The notes below the pieces were generated by a model. That model was not told the DNA's origin, made no database searches, and saw only the letters and a program-made list of their open reading frames with translations. A stretch of 64,000 nt of DNA from Mesorhizobium kowhaii (GTDB lineage Bacteria > Pseudomonadota > Alphaproteobacteria > Rhizobiales > Rhizobiaceae): assembly GCF_003253745.1 (NCBI RefSeq), contig NZ_MZXV01000051.1, positions 1-64,000 on the forward strand, in the 5' to 3' direction. The translations under genes and the position numbers were made by a program. How positions within the stretch are numbered: position 1 is the stretch's first letter; every line of letters begins with the position of its first letter. This document shows positions 1 to 8,895 of the stretch, piece after piece.

Positions 1-573
1 AGCCTTGATGATGGCGGCATTGATCTTGTCAACTCGTCGGTCAGCTTCACCCTCGGAGCTTTTCTCGAAAACCTGACGCTGACTGGCACAGCAGTGATCG
101 ACGGAGCCGGCAATGCGCTTGCCAACACGATCACCGGCAACACTGCTGACAACATTCTACGAGGCGGAGACGACAAAGACACGCTGAAGGGAGGAAATGG
201 CAACGATACTCTCTACGGTGGTAGCGGAAGCGACTTCCTGACCGGCGGCGCGAACGATGATCATTTCGTGTTCGACACTGCGCTAGGCCCGACCAACGTA
301 GATAAGATTCTTGATTTCGTTGAAGGTAGCGACGAACTCTGGCTCGACCACTTGATCTTTTCCGCAGCCACTGCGGATTCTGGTGGACATCTGATCGCCA
401 ACCAGTTCCGCATCGGCACCGCAGCGCTTTCAAGCTCAGATCACGTGATCTATGACAAGGCACACGGCGCACTCTTTTACGACCTAGATGGCGTTGGTGG
501 AGCCGCGCAGATCCAATTTGCCTCGGTGACGGCGAACTTGAACCTCGCGGCAAATGATATTCTGATCGTGTAG
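1..573 (+). CDS. RTX-type calcium-binding protein, C-terminal fragment
   Basis: The reading frame is open from the first base, so only the last 190 residues are present. It carries glycine/aspartate nonapeptide repeats of the GGxGxDxL type (GGNGNDTLYGG, GSGSDFLTGG), which bind calcium as a parallel beta-roll. After them comes a roughly 100-residue tail with the motif DKILDFVEGSDELWLDHLIF, a form common at the end of rhizobial hemolysin-type proteins exported by type I secretion. The secretion signal of such proteins lies in the last residues, here hydrophobic (ANDILIV). The substrate or activity would be in the missing N-terminal part, so no specific function can be given. Confidence 0.85.
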   Translation, partial: SLDDGGIDLVNSSVSFTLGAFLENLTLTGTAVIDGAGNALANTITGNTADNILRGGDDKDTLKGGNGNDTLYGGSGSDFLTGGANDDHFVFDTALGPTNVDKILDFVEGSDELWLDHLIFSAATADSGGHLIANQFRIGTAALSSSDHVIYDKAHGALFYDLDGVGGAAQIQFASVTANLNLAANDILIV

Positions 574-1067
574 CCAAGCTGCGGCCAGATGCCGTCGCGT
601 AGGCCGACGTGTTCGAGGGATGGGCATTCGACAGCCGCATGACGCCTGAATGGACAGCCAAGCTTGCGGGATGGGCAGGGTCTCTGCGGCGGTTGGCAGA
701 TGAAGTCGGATCGGCCTGGGATCCACCAAGACCGGTATCGGACATCGTTTTACTCCGGTTGATCAAAAAAGTGGGTTTCTGGACGGGCTGGGCCGCGCCA
801 GAGATGATCAGCGGTGCCCCCACCATTTTGATCACCTGCGACGCGGCCTAAGGCCTGGAGCGGATGCCAGGTGTCAATCCTGGCTCAGCGCCTGTGGAAC
901 AGGCACCTCTCACGGAGCATCCGCGTAACTGTCAGGGACGGCTGGACCGCTCGGTTCAGTGCGTGTCTGGTCAAACGCCGAGCCGGTCCTTACTTGGGCT
1001 ACTTTACAGGTTCGCTCTTACCCAGCATCTTGAGGGCGCGGATTTCCGTCGGGTTAGGGATGGGCCA
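574..1067. other. intergenic stretch, no convincing gene
   Basis: This stretch lies between the RTX gene and the methyltransferase. Short open frames exist on both strands, for example an 80-codon GTG-started frame at 609-851, but none has a good ribosome binding site or a recognisable motif. I see no repeat or terminator that I would defend. Confidence 0.5.
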
Positions 1068-1964
1068 ATGAGTTTTGAATCGCTCCTGGCTAAATGTTCC
1101 GAATTGCTTGGTGCGGTTGAGACGCCGGCTGCAGTGGCAGCCAGACTGCGGCTTGCGCACGACGGGACTTCGGCGGATGCTCGACTGCAATCGCAGCTCG
1201 ACCGGATTGTAGACCTAGTTGAACCTAATCTTCTCGAAGGCCTTGACCAAGCCCAGCAGGCGGTCGTTCTGGCCGACATTAGTACCACAATCCGTCAATC
1301 GCTCGACTTCCTCGAAAATCCCTCCCGTCCTCTGGGATGGCACCATGACGATCCGGCAGTCTTGGATTCCCAGGGCAGGGCATCGAAACATATCATTAGC
1401 AGAATTCAGGCCATAGCCACCAAACGTGCTCCTCTGGCTGAGTTGCTGAGGCAGCCAGGTGCCTTTCTCGATATCGGGACGGGTGTTGGCTGGATCGCCA
1501 TTGAAGCAGCCCGAGTTTGGCCCAACTTGCGCGTCACCGGCACCGACATCTGGGAGCCTTCGCTAGCGCTTGCCCACCGCAACATTGCCGACAGCGGCAT
1601 GACGGAGAGAGTATCCGTCCGCAATGAGAATCTCGAAAACCTGCGCGAATTGGCCCGCTACAACCTGGTATGGCTGCCGTCGCTTTTCATGCCCGAACAG
1701 GTCATTCGGCGCTCCCTGGCGCCCGTCTTCCAGGCTCTCGCCCCAGGCGGCACATTGAACTTTGCACTATGGGAGGTGTCGCCCGACCCTTTGCGGCAGG
1801 CTCTCACTTCGCTCGCCGTAGTACGAATGGGCGGGCATCCCTGGCGACCCGAAGAAGTTGAATCGCTGCTCAACGCCACAGGCTTCACCGACGTCGAAGC
1901 ATTCAATTTCCCGGAGGTGGAGTTGACCCTGGTTGCCGGATGCAAACCGACCGGTGCCAGTTAG
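1068..1964 (+). CDS. class I SAM-dependent methyltransferase
   Basis: A 298-residue protein with a class I methyltransferase fold. Motif I is clear (FLDIGTGVGWIAIEAA), followed by an acidic residue at the end of strand beta-2 (TGTDIWEP) and a motif near APGGTLNFALWEVS that fits the post-motif region. The first 100 residues are helical and are probably a substrate or dimerisation domain. The frame is open further upstream to 864, but I chose ATG 1068 because a purine-rich AGGGATGG precedes it and the protein quality changes there. The substrate is unknown. The nearest downstream gene on the same strand is a small membrane protein 68 bases away. Confidence 0.75.
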   Translation: MSFESLLAKCSELLGAVETPAAVAARLRLAHDGTSADARLQSQLDRIVDLVEPNLLEGLDQAQQAVVLADISTTIRQSLDFLENPSRPLGWHHDDPAVLDSQGRASKHIISRIQAIATKRAPLAELLRQPGAFLDIGTGVGWIAIEAARVWPNLRVTGTDIWEPSLALAHRNIADSGMTERVSVRNENLENLRELARYNLVWLPSLFMPEQVIRRSLAPVFQALAPGGTLNFALWEVSPDPLRQALTSLAVVRMGGHPWRPEEVESLLNATGFTDVEAFNFPEVELTLVAGCKPTGAS

Positions 1965-2032
1965 ACCGACGAGGTTCAGCGATCTGGTCACGGGTACCAA
2001 GCGTTAGAATCTAACCACTAGGGAGAGGGACG

Positions 2033-2338
2033 ATGTGGATAGTAGGAGGCATCATACTGGGCGTTGTAGCCTGGTATCTGCTGCGAAATGGGAAAAGAAA
2101 CGGTGATCCGCTCAACAGGAAATGTTCCGCTGAGATATGCGAGTATCTAACCGGCTCGGATCAATTAAGCGCAAGCGACATAGCCGAAATTTTTATGCGA
2201 AATGCTCGCTATAGGACGCAGGCTAGGCATATCGTTTCTATGGTGCCGGCAATTCTGATCAAGGCTGGCTATCCAAGGGAGCAATCCACGAGCTTCGTTC
2301 CGATCATGTATCAAGCGGCCGCTTTGATTCCAGAATAA
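2033..2338 (+). CDS. small membrane-anchored protein of unknown function
   Basis: A 101-residue protein with one N-terminal transmembrane helix (MWIVGGIILGVVAWYLL) followed by a basic stop-transfer segment (RNGKRNG) and a soluble helical domain of about 75 residues. A GGGAGAGGG ribosome binding site precedes the ATG. I do not recognise the family. It may be cotranscribed with the methyltransferase upstream, but nothing in the sequence ties their functions together. Confidence 0.6.
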   Translation: MWIVGGIILGVVAWYLLRNGKRNGDPLNRKCSAEICEYLTGSDQLSASDIAEIFMRNARYRTQARHIVSMVPAILIKAGYPREQSTSFVPIMYQAAALIPE

Positions 2339-2458
2339 TTCAAACTGACCCACTACAGGCAGCAATTGCTTGTCGGCCGCTGTTCGCGCCACTAATGGGG
2401 ACGCAGCGATGCTGGCGAGAATTAGCAACCAGCATGAAAGATCACGCGCGTGCCGCCT

Positions 2459-5400
2459 TCAACTCGTCTTTTCAGACACAATCTGCTGATCGGTTCCGAG
2501 AAAGCCGTCCATCTCACAGTGGAAGAACTCATCATTGAAGACCTCAGACCAACTTTTCACGCCTTGCGAACGGTTGATCCGCATGCCACGTACTCGACCT
2601 GAAAAGTCGTGCAAGCTCTCTATCGCCTCGGTCAAAGCCTGCTTAATGCCGGATATGGTCGGCTCGCAGGGAATGATATTTTCTGACAATCCGCGTAGAT
2701 GCGTCTCCGAGCGACCATCGACGGTGTTCGTGACCACCCGCGCGCCGATCGAGGCCATTTCGAAGGCTACCAGACCTGGATGGGGTGCATACATCAGGCT
2801 CAATCCGACATCGACCTTGTGCATGAAGACCTCGTATTCGGCCTCCGTCATCTTGGCGTGCAGATTGAGCTTATGACCGCGGCCCAACGGGATCGTCATC
2901 TCGGCAAGCGCTCCCACTCCGTGGAACTCCCAAGGCCCAACGAAACTTCCCTGCTGCGCCATCTCCTCTAAGGCGATGAGAGCTAGCGGAAACAGGTTGC
3001 GTTTGGCGTGTGCTTCCGGCCGCGCGTAGAAGATTAAGGTCCTCGATGGTCGGCCCTTCAGATCGGCCAAGGTTGGCGCCCGAAGCTTGGTCAACACGTG
3101 CTCGAACACCGCGAAATCGCGTCCTCGCGACGGCGTCCGATCGCCGGAGAAAATACCGATCCTGTGGCGCTGGAAGTAATCCTTTAACTCGGTCGAATTG
3201 AAGATCGGATAGTGTGCCAGCTGATAGGCACTCGCGACGATGGCGTGCTCTGCCGAATAATCGTGGAAAACCGGCTCATATTCTTGCACAAGCCAGGCGA
3301 ACAACCCACTTTTGACATGCGCTGCCATCTGGTGCGCAAGGTGCGCTTCCCAGGCAGAGTAGGCGAAAATCTTATCCGTAGGCGATAGACGTAGTGGGGC
3401 TTTGAGACGTCGACCGTTGACAATCCGGACAGTCCCGAAAGCTACTGCGATCCGGATCTGTCGCGTGATCCAGTACCTAAAATAAGAACCGTCATCATCC
3501 TGAGCACAAATGACAATGGTTATCGGACGCTTCAGCGAAGCCAATCCCACAACCAACTCAATAAGTGCTTTGTATCCACCGAAGAAGATGTCTGGGTCAA
3601 GCGTGGGAACCAGGATCCAATAACTCTCCTCGTCCGCGCCCGAGCACGCCGCGATCGGTGCGATCCGACGTTCGATGAAACGTGCCTGAGCAATGCCAAC
3701 CGGATCGGTGAGGCTCGGATGGCGTACGTCCAAGGTTTTCGTAAGGTTATGTTTGGTCAGACGGTTTTCCGCTCGACCTACGAGAACGTAGTGTTCGAAA
3801 CCGCAAAGATATTTGCGAGAGGAAATGGCCAACCTGACATCAGGGTAAAACGCTGAATAAAATTGCTCATCGAAGTCTGCGTGCGGAGAACAACTGCTGC
3901 GGCCACCCTTGGCCAAATAATGAGCGAATCCATGTAATTCCCGGTCTTTTAACTCGTATGTCCGATCGTACCAATCTTCGTCAAACATCGGTTGAAGATG
4001 GGAATAGTCGTGCGGCAGCCGGCCTTGACCGCTACGCCCCTCAGCGCGTCCGTACCGAATGTAATGATCAAAGCCGCAAAGAACCCCCCCTGCCTGAACT
4101 GCCTTGGCGACATCGGGATTGGCAGAGAGGTAAAACTCTTCATCAAATGCGGCATTTGGGGAATATCCCGCTTTCGCCCCGATCGTGCAGTAATGATCTA
4201 AGCCACGAAGTTTTCTCGCTGTCAGCGCGTACTTGTAATCGTACCAGGCTTCGTCGAAGCAAGCTGAGATTAGTTTCGCCAAATCGGGGGGACAACGTCT
4301 AGCTTGGTTTGTACTCGTTCTTCTGCCCACGAGGGGCTGGGGCAGTGCCTCAGCGGTAGCAAGCATTCGTTCTCTGCGCTCAGCAAGTTTTTTCGGCAGT
4401 TGCAGCGTCACGACCCACCAACCAAACTTTAGTGCGCGCCTTCCAAACCGCCGTATCGGGGCTGGTATCGCGGCAGCAACACGACGGATCGGCCAAGTTG
4501 CGCGCCAGACCGTGCTCGTTGTAAATGCGCGAAGCTGGGTTTGGAGATTAGCTAATTCTTCAGAAAGCTGCCTGTTTTGGGCAGTAGATTCCTGGGCAAC
4601 TTGAGCGCTGCGGTACGCAGCATCGCGCTCTGCTTCGACCAAGGTTTGAAGTGCGGCCTCGCGATGAGCTGCATCGTCACGTTCGGCCTTCAGATCCCGC
4701 TCCAGCCTGTCGCGCTCTGCTTCGACCAAGGTTTGAAGCGCGGCCTCGCGATGAGCTGCATCGTCACGTTCGGCCTTCAGATCCCGCTCCAGCCTGTCGC
4801 GCTCTGCTTCGACCAAGGTTTGAAGCGCGGCCTCGCGATGAGCTGCATCGTCACGTTCGGCCTTCAGATCCCGCTCCAGCCTGTCGCGCTCTGCTTCGAC
4901 CAAGGTTTGAAGCGCGGCCTCGCGATGAGCTGCATCGTCACGTTCGGCCTTCAGATCCCGCTCCAGCCTGTCGCGCTCTGCTTCGACCAAGGTTTGAAGC
5001 GCGGCCTCGCGATGAGCTGCATCGTCACGTTCGGCCTTCAGATCCCGCTCCAGCCGCGAGACGGCCAACGTTCTTACATGAGCCTCTCCGCTAAAGGCAA
5101 AGAGTGCTCTTACTGTCGGAGCCACACTGTCGTCTTCCGACATAGAAAACAGGTTGTGCAAAGTCAGAGGAAGATCCTCGCCGACGCCGAGTACACCCAG
5201 GCCAAAGCTGTGCCGAAATTCAAAAGAGGGATGCTTGGCTGAAAGTTCGTTCCAAAGTCGCCAAACTCCGTATTTGTCGCGGTGGACGCATGTGTCGTGA
5301 AAAAGCACGACCGATCTGGACGATAGTGCACTCTTCCAATTCTCAAAATCGTGTTTGACAGCCTCGTAGGTGTGCGTTCCATCAATATGCAGGAGATCGA

Positions 5401-5887
5401 TGCTGCGATTGTCGATCATCTCGCGAGCTTCATCGAAGTTCATTTGCAGAAGTGTCGAGAAGCCGCCGAAGCGCGGATTATGGTATGCCTGGAAGTCTTC
5501 AAGCACACCCACCTCCGCATCCATGTGAATATCGCCCTTCCAGGTGTCCACGGCAAACGCCTGCGCGTTGAGCTGCAGCGTAGCGATCGCCTGACAGAAC
5601 GCGCAGTATGAATTGCCGCGGTGCGTGCCCAGTTCCACAATTCTTCGGGGACGTAGGGTCTTCACCAGCCAAAATGCAAATGGAATGTGGCCGACCCAAT
5701 GCTCGAACTGGACTAGACGTTCCGGTACCCAAAATAGCTCGTCGCCGATGTCGAGCTGCCGCATAATGTTGGCAAGGTGAATATCGTCTTGCGGAGGCGC
5801 TAAGATCTTCATGAGTGACGGACCACTTGCGGGGCGTTGGCTGTTAGGCGCAAGCATCCACAATTGATAAAAGAGCAAGAAGGGCAC
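2459..5887 (-). CDS. methyltransferase / coiled-coil / glycosyltransferase fusion
   Basis: A 1142-residue multidomain protein. Residues about 50-250 form a SAM methyltransferase resembling the Methyltransf_24 group (RRIVELGTHRGNS, then DLLHIDGTHTYEAVKHDF). Residues about 275-430 are a charged coiled coil made of five near-identical 29-residue units. A basic, Trp-rich linker follows, then four copies of a module with FDExWY or FDExFY followed by GFxHYxxxGR. The last 400 residues resemble WsaF-type glycosyltransferases (FGGYKALIE, WLVQEYEP, a C-terminal Rossmann half with HPGLVAFEMA). The likely role is modification and extension of a surface polysaccharide at the cytoplasmic face of the membrane. 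The listed start is GTG 5887; ATG 5812 (MKILAPPQDD) is an alternative, and neither has a strong ribosome binding site. Confidence 0.8.
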   Translation of the reverse strand: MPFLLFYQLWMLAPNSQRPASGPSLMKILAPPQDDIHLANIMRQLDIGDELFWVPERLVQFEHWVGHIPFAFWLVKTLRPRRIVELGTHRGNSYCAFCQAIATLQLNAQAFAVDTWKGDIHMDAEVGVLEDFQAYHNPRFGGFSTLLQMNFDEAREMIDNRSIDLLHIDGTHTYEAVKHDFENWKSALSSRSVVLFHDTCVHRDKYGVWRLWNELSAKHPSFEFRHSFGLGVLGVGEDLPLTLHNLFSMSEDDSVAPTVRALFAFSGEAHVRTLAVSRLERDLKAERDDAAHREAALQTLVEAERDRLERDLKAERDDAAHREAALQTLVEAERDRLERDLKAERDDAAHREAALQTLVEAERDRLERDLKAERDDAAHREAALQTLVEAERDRLERDLKAERDDAAHREAALQTLVEAERDAAYRSAQVAQESTAQNRQLSEELANLQTQLRAFTTSTVWRATWPIRRVAAAIPAPIRRFGRRALKFGWWVVTLQLPKKLAERRERMLATAEALPQPLVGRRTSTNQARRCPPDLAKLISACFDEAWYDYKYALTARKLRGLDHYCTIGAKAGYSPNAAFDEEFYLSANPDVAKAVQAGGVLCGFDHYIRYGRAEGRSGQGRLPHDYSHLQPMFDEDWYDRTYELKDRELHGFAHYLAKGGRSSCSPHADFDEQFYSAFYPDVRLAISSRKYLCGFEHYVLVGRAENRLTKHNLTKTLDVRHPSLTDPVGIAQARFIERRIAPIAACSGADEESYWILVPTLDPDIFFGGYKALIELVVGLASLKRPITIVICAQDDDGSYFRYWITRQIRIAVAFGTVRIVNGRRLKAPLRLSPTDKIFAYSAWEAHLAHQMAAHVKSGLFAWLVQEYEPVFHDYSAEHAIVASAYQLAHYPIFNSTELKDYFQRHRIGIFSGDRTPSRGRDFAVFEHVLTKLRAPTLADLKGRPSRTLIFYARPEAHAKRNLFPLALIALEEMAQQGSFVGPWEFHGVGALAEMTIPLGRGHKLNLHAKMTEAEYEVFMHKVDVGLSLMYAPHPGLVAFEMASIGARVVTNTVDGRSETHLRGLSENIIPCEPTISGIKQALTEAIESLHDFSGRVRGMRINRSQGVKSWSEVFNDEFFHCEMDGFLGTDQQIVSEKTS
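4620..5056. repeat. five tandem 87-bp coding repeats
   Basis: Inside the fusion gene an 87-bp unit occurs five times in direct tandem and encodes the 29-residue unit that starts LERDLKAERDD and ends LVEAERDR. The copies are almost base-identical; the one visible difference is a T for C near 4649. Because 87 is a multiple of three, gain or loss of units lengthens or shortens the coiled coil without breaking the frame. Near-perfect DNA identity points to recent expansion or ongoing homogenisation. Confidence 0.95.
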
Positions 5888-6016
5888 ACCACCATCAATC
5901 CCGTCCTTATACGCCCGTTTCCGAATAGCAGCTATTAGAGGTGTTCTGCCCGGTCAGTTGTGGTGGGTGCCGCGTAAATCAGGTGCTCGCGGGTCAGTTC
6001 CCGGCCATAACTGTGC

Positions 6017-7090
6017 TCATCTTTCAAGAATGACCATGTCCTGCCAACCAAAGCGATATGACTCGCCCCGCCACGCACCGGGAAAGCTCTCGATGACTTT
6101 CAGGTTCGCCTCCGTACACAGTCTGATGAAGGTGTCGATTTCATAAGCCACAGGATCGCCGATAGGATCGCTGAGGTAATGGTTTTTGGGCGCGCCATAC
6201 TCGTCACAATGTGTGTAGTAGCCGTTACCTCGATTTCGGAAACGATAAGCCCATTCCCCCTGGCCCACCCCTAAGAGCCTCGTGAGTCCGCCTTCCCCGC
6301 AGAGCGCATCCGCCGGGATAGCGTGGAAGGAAAGAATTGCTCGCCCGCCTCGTCGGAGAGTGCGGCGGATCTGGCGCAAATAGTTTGAAGCAGTCGGAAC
6401 ATCGAGATGTGTGAATACGGAAGCCGCAAATGTGGCATCGAAAAGCTCATCGGGATAGGGAAAGTCGTAGGTATCCGAACGGATGACACCAGGCTGATTG
6501 TACAGGTGATGCGACAGGTCAATCCGGTCAAAATGAAACGCCGGATGCTCTATCTCACGTTTGCAATGATCAATAGATTCCTGAAGAACATCGAAACCGT
6601 AATATTCACCTTCGTGCGTGATATAGTAGGACAAAGGCACTGCCATGCGCCCGGTTCCACAACCTATATCCAAGACCTTGCCCCATGGCGGCAGACGGCC
6701 ATAACGAATCAGAAACTCCAGCCATTCGAGGCCGACATAGAAGAACCGATTGGCATCCGTGTCTCCTCCTGCCAATGCGGCCATTCTTTGATCGAACTTG
6801 CGTGGGATAGCGCGGCGGACGACTGAAGACACGGTCTTCGCGATCAAGTCGAAATTTTCATTACTCAGATCGGCTAGGTCGACCGGCAAAAGTCCGATCG
6901 GCTTCGGATCTGTCGATTTTCCTTCAGGCTTTGCGGTGCCGGTGCCGCTGGCGGCGGTTGGTAGCGGCGCAACACCCAATTGAGCTTCTGCGGCAGCGCC
7001 GTCCGTTTTTTGACTTTCGGCGTGTACCGAGCACGGCCTGGGTCGCGTGAAATTCCTTGCGAGTCGGCGGCGAAGCACATCTAACATCAT
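6017..7090 (-). CDS. SAM-dependent methyltransferase
   Basis: A protein of 357 residues. An N-terminal 90-residue low-complexity segment (Ala, Pro, Gly, Thr) precedes a methyltransferase domain with motif I VLDIGCGTGRMAVPL, the acidic FDVLQ, and the post-I segment LFDATFAASVFTHL, which is the pattern of Methyltransf_25/11 enzymes. The last 60 residues (HCDEYGAP and beyond) are typical of methyltransferases found in O-antigen and capsule clusters. Start 7090 is preferred over ATG 7111 because AAAGGTGGG sits seven bases upstream. It lies upstream of the large glycosyltransferase fusion on the same strand, about 130 bases away, so a joint role in glycan modification is plausible. Confidence 0.75.
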   Translation of the reverse strand: MMLDVLRRRLARNFTRPRPCSVHAESQKTDGAAAEAQLGVAPLPTAASGTGTAKPEGKSTDPKPIGLLPVDLADLSNENFDLIAKTVSSVVRRAIPRKFDQRMAALAGGDTDANRFFYVGLEWLEFLIRYGRLPPWGKVLDIGCGTGRMAVPLSYYITHEGEYYGFDVLQESIDHCKREIEHPAFHFDRIDLSHHLYNQPGVIRSDTYDFPYPDELFDATFAASVFTHLDVPTASNYLRQIRRTLRRGGRAILSFHAIPADALCGEGGLTRLLGVGQGEWAYRFRNRGNGYYTHCDEYGAPKNHYLSDPIGDPVAYEIDTFIRLCTEANLKVIESFPGAWRGESYRFGWQDMVILER

Positions 7091-7397
7091 CAACCCACCT
7101 TTCTTTACCATGTTGCCAAAATTGCCTATCGAGGAGGCATACCCTCGATGGCGTCGTTGAATTTGACACCTGCGATGGAATTTTATCGCAAAATTTCATC
7201 AGAGAGGTTGATGTTGCGGACGACAATGCACCGGCGCTCTGATTACCGCCGCCGCGTGGCGCCGCCCATGCGTTTTTCATAGCCTGCCGCTACCGGACAC
7301 CGGGGCCACCACGAAGCGTTATCTGCCCATACTCTGCCCAAGCCGATTTTCTGGGCAGATTGGCCGATCTGATTTTGCCGTAAGTTCTTGATTTTGC

Positions 7398-7447
7398 TGG
7401 CGCGCCCGACGAGATTCGAACTCCTGACCCCCAGATTCGCAGTCTGG
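7398..7447 (-). pseudogene. 3' half of a tRNA-Arg gene (attachment-site remnant)
   Basis: Read on the minus strand, this is an anticodon stem-loop (CCAGACTGCGAATCTGG), a variable loop, a T arm containing AGGAGTTCGAATCT and an acceptor strand ending GGGCGCGCCA. It matches the 3' half of the usual alphaproteobacterial tRNA-Arg(ACG), with anticodon position 34 changed to G and a mismatch in the T stem. Nothing upstream (7448-7500) looks like the missing D arm or 5' acceptor strand. Isolated 3' halves of tRNA genes are what site-specific integration leaves at the far end of an island. From the orientation, the inserted DNA would lie to the right. Confidence 0.75.
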
Positions 7448-7605
7448 GATTGCAGTCGTGCGAGTTTGTGCGACGCTGTTCCATGAACTCCTGAAAACCT
7501 TGCAATTCCGGAGTTTTCTCATTTGCCTTGTGTGCGGCAAGGTGCAAGGAAAAGCGAAGTTGTGCAACGTTTTTGTGCCCCCCGGCGTGCCCCTGGAGAA
7601 TTGCC

Positions 7606-8037
7606 CTATGTCGAAGCTGACAAACGACATCGTTGCCCGGGCGCGGCAAGCGGCTTGAAATTCGCGACGACGTCGAGGCTGTTCTGATCTTTCGCGTGTT
7701 CGAGCAGCTTCGCCGGCGCAAATGGCCTGATAAAGCGTTCGTCGACGCCGGACTGCAACAGCGGGATGTGCTGACCTTCCGCTCCGGGGGATATCAAAGC
7801 GATACGGGGCAGGGCACTGGTCCGGGCATCCTGCTTCAGCCTGCCGCTTCCAGCCGCCAGGTGATTGTCCGGCCGACAGTCCAGCACAACCGCACCGACC
7901 GGCTTTTTCGCCGCAAGGGCCAGCACTTCAGCGATGGAGCCAGCCAGCGTACTGGTGAAGGCGTCCACCTCCAGAATGTGGCTGAGGAGCAGATAGAATT
8001 CCGCATCCAGCGAGCAGATCACGATTAATGGCTTCAT
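7606..8037 (-). CDS. response-regulator receiver-like protein, probably truncated
   Basis: The first 115 residues read as a receiver (CheY-like) domain. It has an alternating hydrophobic pattern, an aspartate at the end of beta-3 (GAVVLDCRPD), a serine at the end of beta-4 (IALISPG) and a lysine-containing segment near beta-5 (FAPAKLLEHA), although the conserved Lys-Pro pair is altered. The acidic pocket at the end of beta-1 is poor (VICSLDAEF), so phosphorylation is uncertain. The last 25 residues run through sequence that looks like integrase DNA on the other strand. The original C-terminus, perhaps an output domain, is therefore probably missing. Confidence 0.5.
   Translation of the reverse strand: MKPLIVICSLDAEFYLLLSHILEVDAFTSTLAGSIAEVLALAAKKPVGAVVLDCRPDNHLAAGSGRLKQDARTSALPRIALISPGAEGQHIPLLQSGVDERFIRPFAPAKLLEHAKDQNSLDVVANFKPLAAPGQRCRLSAST
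7609..7659 (+). pseudogene. possible truncated integrase start
   Basis: ATG 7609 follows a GGAG ribosome binding site and encodes MSKLTNDIVARARQAA before a stop. This resembles the first residues of P4-type tyrosine integrases, which open with a short beta strand and a helix. It stands 160 bases from the tRNA-Arg remnant, exactly where an island integrase gene would begin. The match is only 16 residues, so the identification is tentative. The rest of the gene appears to have been replaced by the inverted receiver-domain gene. Confidence 0.3.
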
Positions 8038-8140
8038 ATGCGCAGCAAAGTCTTTCCGCTGCCATCAAGACGGGCTGGCCTGTAAATCGAATCCCTATTA
8101 CCAGGCGCCAGAATGCCAGACCGAATCAACTATAACAACA

Positions 8141-8359
8141 AAGGCAACAGGAGAGTCCGCACAGGTCAGGGCAGCATTGCTTGAGCTGGATCCGCTGTGG
8201 GACGAACTCTTCCCGGTCGAACAGGCGCGCATCGTCCAGCTTCTGGTCGAACGCGTCGATGTTGCGGTCGACAGCATTGCTATCCGCCTGCGCACCGAGG
8301 GGCTGGCTTGTCTTGCGGCCGAACTCAACCAGCGTTTGGACCTAAGGAGCGCAGCCTGA
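8141..8359 (+). pseudogene. C-terminal remnant of a large serine recombinase
   Basis: The frame encodes GESAQVRAALLELDPLWDELFPVEQ and about 45 further residues (VERVDVAVDSIAIRLR). This is the characteristic tail of large serine recombinases found on rhizobial islands and plasmids. The catalytic N-terminal domain and the zinc-ribbon region are absent: the sequence just upstream is unrelated. The stop codon overlaps the start of the next frame (TGATG), as in intact loci of this type. It cannot be active. Confidence 0.7.
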
Positions 8360-8571
8360 TGCCCGACACCGAGGTCACCGGAAGCACCCTCACGATCCAG
8401 CTTCCGCTGAAGGTTCGGAAGCGGGGAGGGCGCAAGCTCATCGTCGCACCGGTTGGCCAGGAGCCATGGACCTTTGCACGGCCTCGTGTCGACAACACTC
8501 TCGTCAAGGCAATCGCCCGCGCCTATCGCTGGCAGGAATGGAACGCGCAACGCCATTTGTGGTCTGAATAG
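8359..8571 (+). pseudogene. recombinase-linked protein, copy 1, internally deleted
   Basis: This 70-residue frame is the partner gene usually found directly after the large serine recombinase. Compared with the second copy at 11551-11928 it matches from TIQLPLKVRKRGGRKLIV through AIARAYRWQ, then jumps straight to EWNAQRHLWSE. About 55 residues that contain the helix-turn-helix-like middle (EDIAKTEKISASYVRRLL in copy 2) are missing without a frame change. It is translationally coupled to the recombinase remnant. Loss of the middle probably abolishes function. Confidence 0.65.
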
Positions 8572-8895
8572 GCTGCTTAGTGCCAGAGCGGACGTCTGGC
8601 AGCGTTCCGGGCAGCTAGTGATTTAGCGGGACCGGACATCCGTCTGAAATGCACCAAGCCATCAGCTACCGTCCAAGACGGTAGACTCTTGCCTCTCAAG
8701 GGCGCACTCTGAAGACACGAAACGCAAGCTAGAGTTTCGTCCAATGCTTCACACGCTTGAGATGCGCCGCTGATTGCTTGACCTATCCGGATGTTTCCGG
8801 GTGGGGCAGCTGTTTCATCGGGCGCCTATCCGTGATCAGGCTACGGCTCAACAGGCACGCTGCAGCCCATTCCGGATCAACTGGGAGGAAACAGC
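8572..8895. other. intergenic stretch upstream of the molybdenum oxidoreductase
   Basis: No gene is visible here. The first 15 or so bases continue the homology between the two copies of the recombinase-linked gene (GCTTAGTGCCA against GCTTAGCGCCA near 11934). The end carries the strong GGGAGGAAA ribosome binding site of the next gene. A promoter for that gene should lie here, but I cannot place it reliably. Confidence 0.4.

Noticed and set aside
609..851. 80-codon frame after the RTX gene
   Set aside because: GTG start without ribosome binding site, no motif, and competing frames of similar length on the other strand.
4577..5242. Plus-strand repeat protein of 221 codons
   Set aside because: It is only the reverse reading of the 87-bp repeats inside the glycosyltransferase fusion gene.
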